A DNA stretch of 64,000 nt from DASYTH01 sp035762905. Its GTDB lineage: Bacteria; Actinomycetota; Actinomycetes; Mycobacteriales; Pseudonocardiaceae. Under the pieces are notes generated by a model, which made no database searches, was not told the DNA's origin, and worked only from the letters and a program-made list of their open reading frames with translations. Made by a program: the position numbers and the translations under genes. Below are positions 33,780 through 41,860 of the stretch, piece after piece; position 1 is the stretch's first letter; the number at the start of each line of letters is the position of its first letter. The stretch is from contig NZ_DASUCC010000077.1 in the NCBI RefSeq assembly GCF_035762905.1, positions 129,798 to 193,797 of the forward strand, given 5' to 3'.

Positions 33780-34076
33780 ATGAACGGCGACGGCTACATG
33801 CGGTATGACTTCAACGCGATCGGTGAGCTTGCCGGCAGCATCAACGGCCGAGTGCAGGCGATCCAGACGCTGGTCGAGGACCTGCGGGCCAAGGTGGACA
33901 ACCTGTCCAGCATGTACGAGGGTGCCGCTTCGGCCGGCTTCCAGCAGACCCGGACCACGTGGAACTCCGCGGCCGACAGCCTCAACGCTGTGCTGGCCCG
34001 GATCGCGGTCGCGGTGAACAAGACCAACGAGGACGCCCAGAACACCGAGCGGCTGAACACCGGCCGCTGGGGCTGA
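33780..34076 (+). CDS. WXG100 (ESAT-6-like) partner protein
   Basis: A 98-residue helix-hairpin-helix protein from ATG 33780, behind gagaggaaag. The hairpin position reads Y46-E-G48 (SSMYEGAASAGF), a tolerated variant of W-x-G. No YxxxD signal is present at the C-terminus (NEDAQNTERLNTG), so it probably travels with the preceding protein, which has one. A bidirectional terminator follows at 34103-34126, ending the unit. Confidence 0.9.
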   Translation: MNGDGYMRYDFNAIGELAGSINGRVQAIQTLVEDLRAKVDNLSSMYEGAASAGFQQTRTTWNSAADSLNAVLARIAVAVNKTNEDAQNTERLNTGRWG

Positions 34077-34102
34077 GCCGCCCTTCGGTTACGGACAACG
34101 AA

Positions 34103-34126
34103 GCCCCGGGAGCATTCTCCCGGGGC
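34103..34126. terminator. Bidirectional terminator between the WXG100 pair and a lipoprotein gene
   Basis: A 9-bp perfect stem, gccccggga with tcccggggc, closes a 6-nt loop (gcattc). The flanks ggacaacg and cgttgtttgtcc extend it with a bulge. T-rich sequence (ttgttt) follows on the plus strand. It sits between two converging genes. Confidence 0.85.
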
Positions 34127-34139
34127 CGTTGTTTGTCCA

Positions 34140-35030
34140 TCAGCCGTCGGCGTCGCCGAGGTCGTCGTAGAACTTGGCCACCGCGTCCTTGTCGGTGATC
34201 GCGGTGATCTCCTGCGGCGCCGGCGGTTGCGGGAAGTCCTCGCGCGACGCCCGGCCGGTGACCTCGTAGCCGAGCTGGATGCGCAGCTGCGGATCGCCCG
34301 GCACCGTGCCGAGCACCTCGAACCCGCGGAACCGCCAGTCCGGCTCGAAGTCCATCCGCACCGGCAGGACGGTCGCCTTCATCTCCGCGGTGACCTTGTC
34401 CCGCAGCGCCACGGGCACCGACGCGATGCCGCCGTCGATCATGGATTCGAGGGTGACCCCGGTGCGCAGCTCGTAACCGCCGCCCTGTTTCGGAGTCACC
34501 GAGCGCCGCTGCTGATCGGGTGCGTCCAGCTTGGTCTGGGTGATCGCGCCGTCCAGCTTCACCGCCACCCACGAGGTGAGCATCAGGTACGGGTCGAAGC
34601 CGTCCTTGAGCTGGAAGGTCGGCGTGGACACCCACGGCGTCGGCGCGAGGGCGGCGTGCCGGCTGTCCAGCTTTACCAGGTCCACATCGGAGTTCGGGGT
34701 GTGCAGAAAGATCTGCACGTCCTTGTCGTCGGCGCCGGGATGCTTGACCACCACGGTCATCGGCGGGTTGCCGAACTTGGCCGACTCGAACTCGTTGATG
34801 TGCTTGGAGTCCCCGAGGTACAGGTAGTTGTAGACCTTGGCGCGCTCGTCGCCGAGCCGGCCGAAGTGCGTCTGGAACTCGCTGATTCCCTTGGTGTAGG
34901 CGGATTCCATCGCCTTGGCGGCGGCCACCTGGTCGGGCTGCGCGGTGCCGGGCACCGCCTGGGCGCAGCCGGCCAGCGTGATCGTGAGCGCGGCGGCGGC
35001 GACCGGGAGCATGGGTCGTCGGCTCGTCAT
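34140..35030 (-). CDS. Secreted lipoprotein of unknown function
   Basis: A 296-residue protein with a lipoprotein signal peptide: basic MTSRRPM, hydrophobic core, lipobox LAGC with C22. The mature part is an alpha/beta mix with no catalytic motif I can name (VYNYLYLGDSKHINEFESA, TPWVSTPTFQLKDGFDPYL). It was examined as a possible stand-in for EccB, but there is no membrane helix or EccB repeat pattern. It converges with the WXG100 pair across a terminator. A link to secretion is only positional. Confidence 0.78.
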   Translation of the reverse strand: MTSRRPMLPVAAAALTITLAGCAQAVPGTAQPDQVAAAKAMESAYTKGISEFQTHFGRLGDERAKVYNYLYLGDSKHINEFESAKFGNPPMTVVVKHPGADDKDVQIFLHTPNSDVDLVKLDSRHAALAPTPWVSTPTFQLKDGFDPYLMLTSWVAVKLDGAITQTKLDAPDQQRRSVTPKQGGGYELRTGVTLESMIDGGIASVPVALRDKVTAEMKATVLPVRMDFEPDWRFRGFEVLGTVPGDPQLRIQLGYEVTGRASREDFPQPPAPQEITAITDKDAVAKFYDDLGDADG

Positions 35031-35091
35031 GGCACCCCCTGTTCGGCGCGATCACGGTAACGCGCCGGCGATCTTCTGTGACACTGGACCC

Positions 35092-35832
35092 ATGCCAGTT
35101 GCCGTGATCACCGGGGCCGGCTCCGGGATCGGCCGGGTGGTCGCGCTCGCCCTGCTGGACGCCGGGTACGCCGTCGTGCTCGCCGGGCGCCGGGCGGAAC
35201 GGCTGCGGGAGACCGTGGCCGCCGCCCCGGCCGGCGCGCCGGCCACCGCGGTGCCCACCGACGTGACCAGCGCCGAGTCGGTGGCCGCCCTGTTCGACGC
35301 GGTCCGCGCCGAGCACGGCCGGCTCGACCTGCTGTTCAACAACGCCGGCCTGAGCCTGCCCGGCACCGCCGCCGACCTCTCGGTCGAGGATTGGCGCCGG
35401 GTGGTGGACACCAACCTCACCGGCTCGTTCCTGTGCGCCCGGGAGGCGTTCCGGCTGATGCGCGACCAGCGGCCGCAGGGTGGCCGGATCATCAACAACG
35501 GCTCGATCTCGGCCACCAGTCCCCGGCCGGCCAGCGTGGCCTACACGGCGAGCAAGCACGCCATCACCGGCCTGACCAAGTCGCTGTCCCTGGACGGCCG
35601 GCCGTACCGGATCGCCTGCGGCCAGATCGACATCGGCAACGCCGCCACCGACCTGACCGCCCGGTTCGCCGAGGGCGTGCCCCAGGCCAACGGCACGGTC
35701 CTGGCCGAACCGGTGTTCGACCCCGTGCACGTGGCGCACGCGGTCCGCTACATGGCCGGCCTGCCGCTGGACGCCAACGTCCAGTACCTCACCATCACGG
35801 CCACCACCATGCCGTTCATCGGCCGCGGCTGA
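35092..35832 (+). CDS. Short-chain dehydrogenase/reductase
   Basis: A 246-residue classical SDR. The nucleotide motif is TGAGSGIG (residues 7-14), followed by AGRRAERL, which favours NADPH, and NNAGLS. The catalytic set is Ser in NNGSISATS and YTASK (Tyr and Lys). The substrate-binding C-terminus is normal in length. Substrate unknown. It lies alone between the lipoprotein (divergent) and rplM, and in M. tuberculosis this gene is not part of the neighbourhood. Confidence 0.9.
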   Translation: MPVAVITGAGSGIGRVVALALLDAGYAVVLAGRRAERLRETVAAAPAGAPATAVPTDVTSAESVAALFDAVRAEHGRLDLLFNNAGLSLPGTAADLSVEDWRRVVDTNLTGSFLCAREAFRLMRDQRPQGGRIINNGSISATSPRPASVAYTASKHAITGLTKSLSLDGRPYRIACGQIDIGNAATDLTARFAEGVPQANGTVLAEPVFDPVHVAHAVRYMAGLPLDANVQYLTITATTMPFIGRG

Positions 35833-35849
35833 GCATGGGTCACCCCGCT

Positions 35850-35879
35850 TTGACCGTGTCCCGCCGCGCCGGGTATCTT
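35850..35879 (+). promoter_or_regulatory. Housekeeping-type promoter of rplM-rpsI
   Basis: A -35 hexamer ttgacc at 35850-35855 and a -10 hexamer tatctt at 35874-35879 with 18 bp between. Transcription would start near 35887, giving a leader of about 75 nt before the rplM GTG. Both hexamers match the main sigma factor consensus well. Confidence 0.65.
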
Positions 35880-35960
35880 CTTACGTTGTTGTGCGGCGCG
35901 GAGCGCGACGCTCAGTGAGGCACGCACAGACCCCAGAGACATTGATGACGAGGTAGACCC

Positions 35961-36407
35961 GTGCGCACGTACAGCCCGAAGCCCGGCGAGGTGGCCCGCA
36001 CCTGGCACGTGATCGATGCCGAGGACGTGGTGCTCGGCCGGCTTGCCACGCATGTCGCCACGCTGCTGCGCGGCAAGCACAAGCCGACCTTCGCCCCGCA
36101 CGTGGACACCGGTGACTTCGTCATCGTCGTCAATGCCGGCAAGGTGGTGCTCACCGGCAACAAGCGCGACAACAAGTTCGCCTACCGGCACAGCGGCTAC
36201 CCCGGCGGCCTGCGCAAGCGCTCGTTCGGCGAGCTGCTCGACACCCGCCCGGACCGGCTGCTCGAGAAGGTCGTCAAGGGGATGCTGCCGAAGAACAAGC
36301 TCGGCCGCGCCCAGGGCAAGAAGCTGAAGGTGTACGCCGGCCCGGACCACCCACATGCCGCCCAGCAGCCCAAGCCGTTCGAGATCGCGAAGGTCGAGAA
36401 GCAGTGA
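35961..36407 (+). CDS. rplM: 50S ribosomal protein L13
   Basis: A 148-residue protein with L13 signatures WHVIDAEDVVLGRLATHVA, DFVIVVNAGKVVLTG and the C-terminal GMLPKNKLGRAQ. GTG 35961 is preceded by gaggtag. It overlaps rpsI by GTGA and sits beside the T7SS locus exactly as rplM (Rv3443c) does next to ESX-4 in M. tuberculosis. Confidence 0.98.
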   Translation: MRTYSPKPGEVARTWHVIDAEDVVLGRLATHVATLLRGKHKPTFAPHVDTGDFVIVVNAGKVVLTGNKRDNKFAYRHSGYPGGLRKRSFGELLDTRPDRLLEKVVKGMLPKNKLGRAQGKKLKVYAGPDHPHAAQQPKPFEIAKVEKQ

Positions 36408-36865
36408 CTGAAGAGTACGTGACCACCACGCCCGAACTCGAAGAGCCGCCGGCCGAGCCGCGCGCCCCCCGGGTGACCGCCGAGACCGCGCAGACGGTGG
36501 GTCGCCGCAAGGAAGCCGTGGTCCGGGTGCGGATCACCCCGGGCAGCGGTCAGTTCGTGCTGAACGGCAAGTCCCTCGAGGACTACTTCCCGAACAAGGT
36601 GCACCAGCAGCTCATCCGTGAGCCGCTGGTGATCCTGGAGAAGCCCGAGGCGTTCGACATCCGGGCCAACCTCAAGGGCGGCGGCATCACCGGGCAGGCC
36701 GGTGCGCTGCGCCTGGCCATCGCCCGGGCGCTGATCCAGCTGGACAGCGACGACCGGCCGACCCTGAAGAAGGCCGGGTTCCTCACCCGCGACCCGCGGG
36801 TCAAGGAGCGCAAGAAGTACGGCCTGAAGAAGGCCCGCAAGGCGCCGCAGTACAGCAAGCGCTGA
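36404..36865 (+). CDS. rpsI: 30S ribosomal protein S9
   Basis: A 153-residue protein with S9 signatures GRRKEAVVRVRI, GGGITGQAGALRLAIARAL and the basic C-terminal RKAPQYSKR, whose tail contacts P-site tRNA. An acidic, Pro-rich N-terminal extension of about 28 residues is normal for Actinobacteria. It is translationally coupled to rplM and followed after 144 bp by glmM. Confidence 0.98.
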   Translation: MTEEYVTTTPELEEPPAEPRAPRVTAETAQTVGRRKEAVVRVRITPGSGQFVLNGKSLEDYFPNKVHQQLIREPLVILEKPEAFDIRANLKGGGITGQAGALRLAIARALIQLDSDDRPTLKKAGFLTRDPRVKERKKYGLKKARKAPQYSKR

Positions 36866-37009
36866 CCGGATTTCTCGGCACCGCACCCGCGGCTCCAGGG
36901 CGTGGGCAGAGTCGCCTTGGACACTGTCGGTAACACCACGTTCGCCGCACCAGATGCACCGGGCATGGCGCATCTGCGTCCCCGGCATTCGAGGAGGTAG
37001 ACACCGACC

Positions 37010-38344
37010 ATGGCACGCCTGTTCGGTACCGACGGAATCCGCGGTCTCGCCAACGGTGACCTGACCCCCGAACTGGCCCTGACGGTGTCCGCCGCGGCGG
37101 CTCGGGTGCTGGTCGCGCACGACAGCTCGCACCGTCCGGTCGCGGTCGTCGGCCGGGACCCGCGGGCCAGCGGCGAGATGCTGCAGGCCGCCGTGTGCGC
37201 CGGGCTGACCTCGGCCGGCGCCGACGTGATGCAGGTCGGGGTGCTGCCGACGCCGGCCATCGCGCACCTGGTCGCCGAGCTGAACGCCGACCTCGGGGTG
37301 ATGATCTCCGCGTCGCACAACCCGATGCCGGACAACGGCATCAAGCTGTTCGCCGCGGGCGGGCACAAGCTGCCGGACGCCATCGAGGACGAGATCGAGG
37401 CCCTGGTTGGCCGGCCGGGCACCCGGCCGACCGGCACCGGGGTGGGCCGGATCTACGAGATCAGCGACGCGCTCGACCGCTACATCGCGCACCTGCTGAA
37501 GGCCACCCCGCACCGGCTGGACGGCCTGCGGGTGGTGGTGGACTGCGCCAACGGAGCCGCCTGGGCCGCGGCACCGCAGGCCTACCGGGAGGCCGGCGCC
37601 GAGGTGATCGCCATCCATGCGCTGCCGGACGGCGAGAACATCAACGACGGCTGCGGGTCGACCCACCTGGACGCGGTGCGGGCTGCCGTCCTGGCCGAGC
37701 GGGCCGACCTGGGGATCGCGCACGACGGCGACGCCGACCGGTGCCTGGCCGTGGACGCGGCCGGCGAGCTGATCGACGGCGACCAGATCATGGCGGTGCT
37801 GGCGCTGGCCATGCGGGAGGCCGGTGACCTGGCCGACGACACCCTGGTCGCCACCGTGATGAGCAACCTGGGGCTGCATCTGGCCATGCGTGAGCACGGC
37901 GTGGAGCTGCGCACCACGGCGGTTGGCGACCGGTACGTGCTCGAGGAACTGCGGGGCGGCGGGTTCTCGCTCGGCGGGGAGCAGTCCGGGCACGTGGTGC
38001 TGCCCGGCCACGCGACCACCGGCGACGGGCTGCTCACCGGGTTGCGGCTGATGGCGCGGATGACCGACACCGGGCGCACGCTGGCCGACCTGGCCGGGGT
38101 GATGCGCCGGCTGCCGCAGGTGCTGGTGAACGTGAAGGTCGCGGACAAGGCCGCGGTGGCGGCGTCGGTCTCGGTGAGCGAGGCGGTCGCGGCGGTGGAG
38201 TCCGAGCTGGGCGAAACCGGCCGGGTGCTGCTCCGCCCGTCCGGCACCGAGCAGCTGATCCGGGTGATGGTCGAGGCGCCGACCCACGACACCGCGGAGG
38301 CCGCCGCCAACCGGCTGGCCGGCGTGGTCTCCTCGGCCGGCTGA
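37010..38344 (+). CDS. glmM: Phosphoglucosamine mutase
   Basis: A 444-residue enzyme converting glucosamine-6-phosphate to glucosamine-1-phosphate for UDP-GlcNAc, and so peptidoglycan. Signatures: FGTDGIRGLANG near the start, the phosphoserine loop MISASHNPMPDNG with S102, metal site DGDADRC and phosphate-binding RPSGTEQLIRV at the end. ATG 37010 is preceded by gaggaggtag. GlmS, the enzyme one step earlier, is 7 kb downstream with the T7SS substrate cluster inserted between. Confidence 0.97.
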   Translation: MARLFGTDGIRGLANGDLTPELALTVSAAAARVLVAHDSSHRPVAVVGRDPRASGEMLQAAVCAGLTSAGADVMQVGVLPTPAIAHLVAELNADLGVMISASHNPMPDNGIKLFAAGGHKLPDAIEDEIEALVGRPGTRPTGTGVGRIYEISDALDRYIAHLLKATPHRLDGLRVVVDCANGAAWAAAPQAYREAGAEVIAIHALPDGENINDGCGSTHLDAVRAAVLAERADLGIAHDGDADRCLAVDAAGELIDGDQIMAVLALAMREAGDLADDTLVATVMSNLGLHLAMREHGVELRTTAVGDRYVLEELRGGGFSLGGEQSGHVVLPGHATTGDGLLTGLRLMARMTDTGRTLADLAGVMRRLPQVLVNVKVADKAAVAASVSVSEAVAAVESELGETGRVLLRPSGTEQLIRVMVEAPTHDTAEAAANRLAGVVSSAG

Positions 38345-38494
38345 GTCCCGGCGAACTTTCGCAACTTTCGGTTCCCCGTCCCCCCGCGTCCGGCGGTGGG
38401 CTAGTTTCGGTTTGCGTCTGCGACGGCACCGCGGGTCGGGTGGGTGCGTCGTAGGGATCGTGCCGGTGACGGTCGTGGGAATCGAGGGGATGTC

Positions 38495-38803
38495 ATGGCG
38501 GACGGTTTCGGCGTCGAGGCTGGACAGGTGCAGCAGTGCGCGAACCAGTTCAGGACCGAGGGGGAGGCGATCGGTCAGCTGGCCGGCAAGGTCGAAGATC
38601 CGGCCGTGAGCAAGGGCCAGGTCGGTAAGCACTTCCAGGCCGTGGTCCCGCAGTACGCGCAGATGTTCGCGCTGATCAACGCTTCGGTGAAGTCGTTCGG
38701 GTCGGCGGCCGTGGCCACCTCGGTCCAGCTCGGCGACGTGGCGACCAGCTACTCCGGCACCGACGCGAGCGGTCAGCGGAACATGCAGGCGCAGGGGGGC
38801 TGA
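38495..38803 (+). CDS. EspC-like small T7SS substrate with YxxxD signal
   Basis: A 102-residue helical protein from ATG 38495 behind gagggga. The pattern MADGFGVEAGQVQQCANQF, a long middle helix and a C-terminal Y86SGTD90 fits the EspC/DUF2580-type 'type VII secretion target' family. It lies 3 bp before the first large WXG-domain paralogue and is probably its export partner, like EspC with EspA. One cysteine (C15) could link dimers. Confidence 0.8.
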   Translation: MADGFGVEAGQVQQCANQFRTEGEAIGQLAGKVEDPAVSKGQVGKHFQAVVPQYAQMFALINASVKSFGSAAVATSVQLGDVATSYSGTDASGQRNMQAQGG

Positions 38804-38806
38804 TTC

Positions 38807-41329
38807 GTGGCCAGCGCTGACGAGATCCGCCGGCTGCTCGACGATCCGCACGTCGCCAATGGCACCAAGAAGCAGCTGCTGCGCGACCTCGCCGCGATGA
38901 CGGAGTCGAACGACGACGAGCTGCGCCGGTACGCGCGGGACCTGGGGATGTCCGAAGAGGAGATGACGGACCTCCACGATGCCGTCGAGCTGGTCGACGA
39001 AACCATCGATCTCGACCCGCACGACGAGCACATCCGGCAGGCCCACATCGACCAGGATCTGGGCCAGAGCTGGGCGAACCTGACGGACAGCACGTCGTCG
39101 CCGACCTCGGACGCGATCCTGGACGACGGCATCGTCGGGCTGAAGATCTTCGACGAGTTCTACCCGCGGTTCACCCGGGTCGGCGGTTCGGCCGGCGGCG
39201 AGCAACCGGTCGATCCGGACGGGCTGCGCCGGGCCGTCGACGAGCTGCGCGGGATCGACTTCCGGGCGTTCGCGACGGACGCGTCCTCGGTGAACGAGGT
39301 GGTGTCCGGTGTGGACGATTCGCGCAACCATCTGGCGCAGGCGTGGTCGACCAACCTGTCCGGGTGGACCGGCCCGGCGGCGGAGTCGGCCAACCAGTAC
39401 AAGGCGAAGTTCGACGGCGCGATCGCCACGCTGGACGCCGGGATCAAGCCGGTTCCCGGGGCGCTGACCTCGGCGTCGGAGACCATTCAGAAGCAGGTCA
39501 CCGACTACGCCAAGCATCTGCACAACCAGTGGGGCGACGGCCGGATGGCGCAGCTGACCCCGGCCGAACTGGACGCCGTCATCGAGGGCAAGGAGCGCCT
39601 GCCCGAGGTGATCTCGGACCTGGAGAACTTCTCCGGAAACCTGCTCTCGCTCATCACCGGTGCGCTGGGCTACCTGGCCGGCGGACCGCTCGGCGCGATC
39701 GCCGCCGTCGCCGGGCTCGAGTTCGCCACGTCGCTGAGCCCGTTCAACCTCGAGGAGGAACTGGAGAAGTACCGGCAGGCGCTGCGTACCTGCGAGGAGA
39801 AGATCAACCAGTTCAAGCAGGACTACACGAGCAAGGCGTCGGCCGTGCACCAGTACACCGACAACGCCTGCCAGGCGGTCCAGGAGACCTACGACGCGCT
39901 GTTCGCGGCCACCACCGGCACGATGTCCGCCAACCCGTTCGAGGCGCTGGGGACGACCCCGGACTTCGAGGACGCCCAGCAGGGCGGCACCGGTGAGCGC
40001 CCGCGCGGCGGCGGCCCCGGTCCCGGTGGCGGCGGTCCGCCCGGACCGGGTGGCGGCGGCCCTGGTCCCGGTGGCGGTGGCCCCGGTCCCGGTGGTGGCG
40101 GTCCCGGTCCCGGTGGTGGCGGCCCGGTCGACCCGGATGCGGCGACCCCGTTGCCGGCCGAGACCGGGCCGGAGCAGCCGACCGACCCGAGCCGGATGCC
40201 GGTGCCGGCCGGGCCGGGCGCAGGCGGGGCGCCGGAGACCATCTCGATCAAGGACGGCGACCGGACCATCTCGGTCACCAGCCCGGACGGCCAGGGCCAC
40301 GTGAAGGTGACCGTGGACGACGGGACCGGTCAGCCGAAGTCCTACGACCTGGACTTCGGCGCGCCGACCGGTACCGGCTCGGCCGGCGGTCCCGGCACGC
40401 CTGCCGTGGATCCGGCGACCGGACGGCCAATTCCGGGCGTCGGGGACGGGGGCGGTCCGGGATCGGGCGGCGGGTTCGGCCCCGGCGGGCCGGGCGGGTC
40501 GGCGACGCCGGGCCTGCCGGTCGTGGATCCGGCCACCGCGCGGCCGTTGCCGGCCGTGGACCCGGCGACCGGGCAACCGGTGCCGGGCGGGGTGGACACC
40601 CCGGTCACGGCCGGGCCGGACGGCCGGTGCGTGATCACCGACGGCCCGCTGACCATCACCGCCGAGCATCCACCCGGATCCCCGGACACGATCCGGGTGA
40701 CCATCGACGACGGCACCGGCGAGCCGACCAGCTACACGCTGGACTACTCCGGTTCGACCGACCAGGCCACCGGCCGGCCGGGCGAGTCGGCGCCGGTCCG
40801 CACGCTGCCGTACGAGGCAGGCCAGCCGGACCGGTTCGTCGCGGCCGGCGAGCCGCAGGTCGCCGCGTCCGTGCCGGCCGGCGCGATGCCGGCCGGTCCG
40901 CCGGATCTCCCGCCGCCGCCGGTCGTCGCGGACGAGGGGTACCAGGCCACCGCGGCCGCCGCGAGCGGGTCGCACGACCCGGTCGGCGGCCAGTACGCCG
41001 GTGGCGAGTTCGGCAGCGCGCCGGACGGCCAGGCGGGTTCGGTCGGCCTGCCGGACACCGGCACCGATCATCCGGCCGCAGGCGGCCCGGGTGAGGCCGG
41101 CCTGTCCGCGGCCGCGGAGGAGTCCGGCGGCGGGAACGCTCCGGCCGGGGCGGTCGGCGGTGGCATGCCGATGATGGGCGGCATGGGCGGCGCCGCCCCC
41201 GGCGGTGGCGACCAGGACCGCTCGACGGGCCCGTGGCGCACCGCGGGTGACCTTTTCGATGAGGACTACACCGACGCCGAGGCGGCCCTCGGCCGGGTGA
41301 CCAGCGACGAGGGCCGGTTCCGGCGCTAG
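38807..41329 (+). CDS. Large WXG-domain T7SS substrate, paralogue 1 (EspA-like role suspected)
   Basis: An 840-residue protein, GTG 38807. Residues 1-95 are a helical, acidic head (MASADEIRRLLDDPH). A WXG-type helical domain has W187-T-G189 (LSGWTGPAAESANQYK), and a glycine-rich hydrophobic stretch lies near 285-305 (LGYLAGGPLGAIAAVAG). After a Gly/Pro run (400-440) come two copies of a 42-residue beta-type repeat (IxDGxxxIxV ... TVDDGTGxPxSYxLDF). The tail ends with the conserved PWRTAGDLFDEDY. No YxxxD was seen at the end of the WXG domain. No toxin or enzyme motif was recognised. Confidence 0.78.
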   Translation: MASADEIRRLLDDPHVANGTKKQLLRDLAAMTESNDDELRRYARDLGMSEEEMTDLHDAVELVDETIDLDPHDEHIRQAHIDQDLGQSWANLTDSTSSPTSDAILDDGIVGLKIFDEFYPRFTRVGGSAGGEQPVDPDGLRRAVDELRGIDFRAFATDASSVNEVVSGVDDSRNHLAQAWSTNLSGWTGPAAESANQYKAKFDGAIATLDAGIKPVPGALTSASETIQKQVTDYAKHLHNQWGDGRMAQLTPAELDAVIEGKERLPEVISDLENFSGNLLSLITGALGYLAGGPLGAIAAVAGLEFATSLSPFNLEEELEKYRQALRTCEEKINQFKQDYTSKASAVHQYTDNACQAVQETYDALFAATTGTMSANPFEALGTTPDFEDAQQGGTGERPRGGGPGPGGGGPPGPGGGGPGPGGGGPGPGGGGPGPGGGGPVDPDAATPLPAETGPEQPTDPSRMPVPAGPGAGGAPETISIKDGDRTISVTSPDGQGHVKVTVDDGTGQPKSYDLDFGAPTGTGSAGGPGTPAVDPATGRPIPGVGDGGGPGSGGGFGPGGPGGSATPGLPVVDPATARPLPAVDPATGQPVPGGVDTPVTAGPDGRCVITDGPLTITAEHPPGSPDTIRVTIDDGTGEPTSYTLDYSGSTDQATGRPGESAPVRTLPYEAGQPDRFVAAGEPQVAASVPAGAMPAGPPDLPPPPVVADEGYQATAAAASGSHDPVGGQYAGGEFGSAPDGQAGSVGLPDTGTDHPAAGGPGEAGLSAAAEESGGGNAPAGAVGGGMPMMGGMGGAAPGGGDQDRSTGPWRTAGDLFDEDYTDAEAALGRVTSDEGRFRR

Positions 41330-41344
41330 GCGGGGTGAGCAGCG

Positions 41345-41845
41345 ATGATCGAGATCGACCCGAGGATCGAGCAGGCGTTCGCCGAGGTCCTGGCGAAGTC
41401 CCGGCACCGGGCCGCGGACGTGACCGACCGGCTGGCCGCGAAGCAGCGGGAGCTCGCGGCGCGCTCCGAGCAGATCAAGGAAGAGGGCCGGCGGCTGTCC
41501 GAGGAGCTGGACCGGCGGGTGGCGCGCAAGCAGGAGGACGCCCGCAACCCGTGGCAGCAGCGGTCGGCCAAGCCGACCGTGCTGTCCTTCGGCGAGGACG
41601 AACAGGAGCAGGCCCGGTCCGCACCGACCAGGCCCATCCCGGTCCAGTCGCCGCCGGGCGCCGGAATCCCGGTGGCGCCGCCGCCCCCGCTGCCGGCCCG
41701 ACCCGAGCCGCAGCCGAACGAGCGGGTGCTGTCGTTCGAGATCGAGACCGACGACAAGCCGCGGGCCGCGCCGCCGCGCCGCCGGCCCCGCCCGGCACCC
41801 GCCGACGAGGACGACGACCTGTCCGGCCGCAGCTGGATGCGTTGA
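41345..41845 (+). CDS. Coiled-coil protein with Pro-rich tail, between the large paralogues
   Basis: A 166-residue protein from ATG 41345. Residues 5-65 form one long, highly charged helix (AEVLAKSRHRAADVTDRLAA, RSEQIKEEGRRLSEELDRR) likely to be a coiled coil. The rest is Pro/Arg-rich with short repeats of VLSFGEDE and VLSFEIETDD. No secretion signal or membrane helix. It may be a dedicated adaptor or chaperone for the large T7SS proteins on either side; this is inferred only from position and tight spacing (15 bp each side). Confidence 0.72.
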   Translation: MIEIDPRIEQAFAEVLAKSRHRAADVTDRLAAKQRELAARSEQIKEEGRRLSEELDRRVARKQEDARNPWQQRSAKPTVLSFGEDEQEQARSAPTRPIPVQSPPGAGIPVAPPPPLPARPEPQPNERVLSFEIETDDKPRAAPPRRRPRPAPADEDDDLSGRSWMR

Positions 41846-41860
41846 GAAGGGGACACCCGC

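Noticed and set aside
34140..35030. EccB substitute
   Set aside because: It is a lipoprotein (LAGC) without a membrane helix or the EccB repeat architecture.
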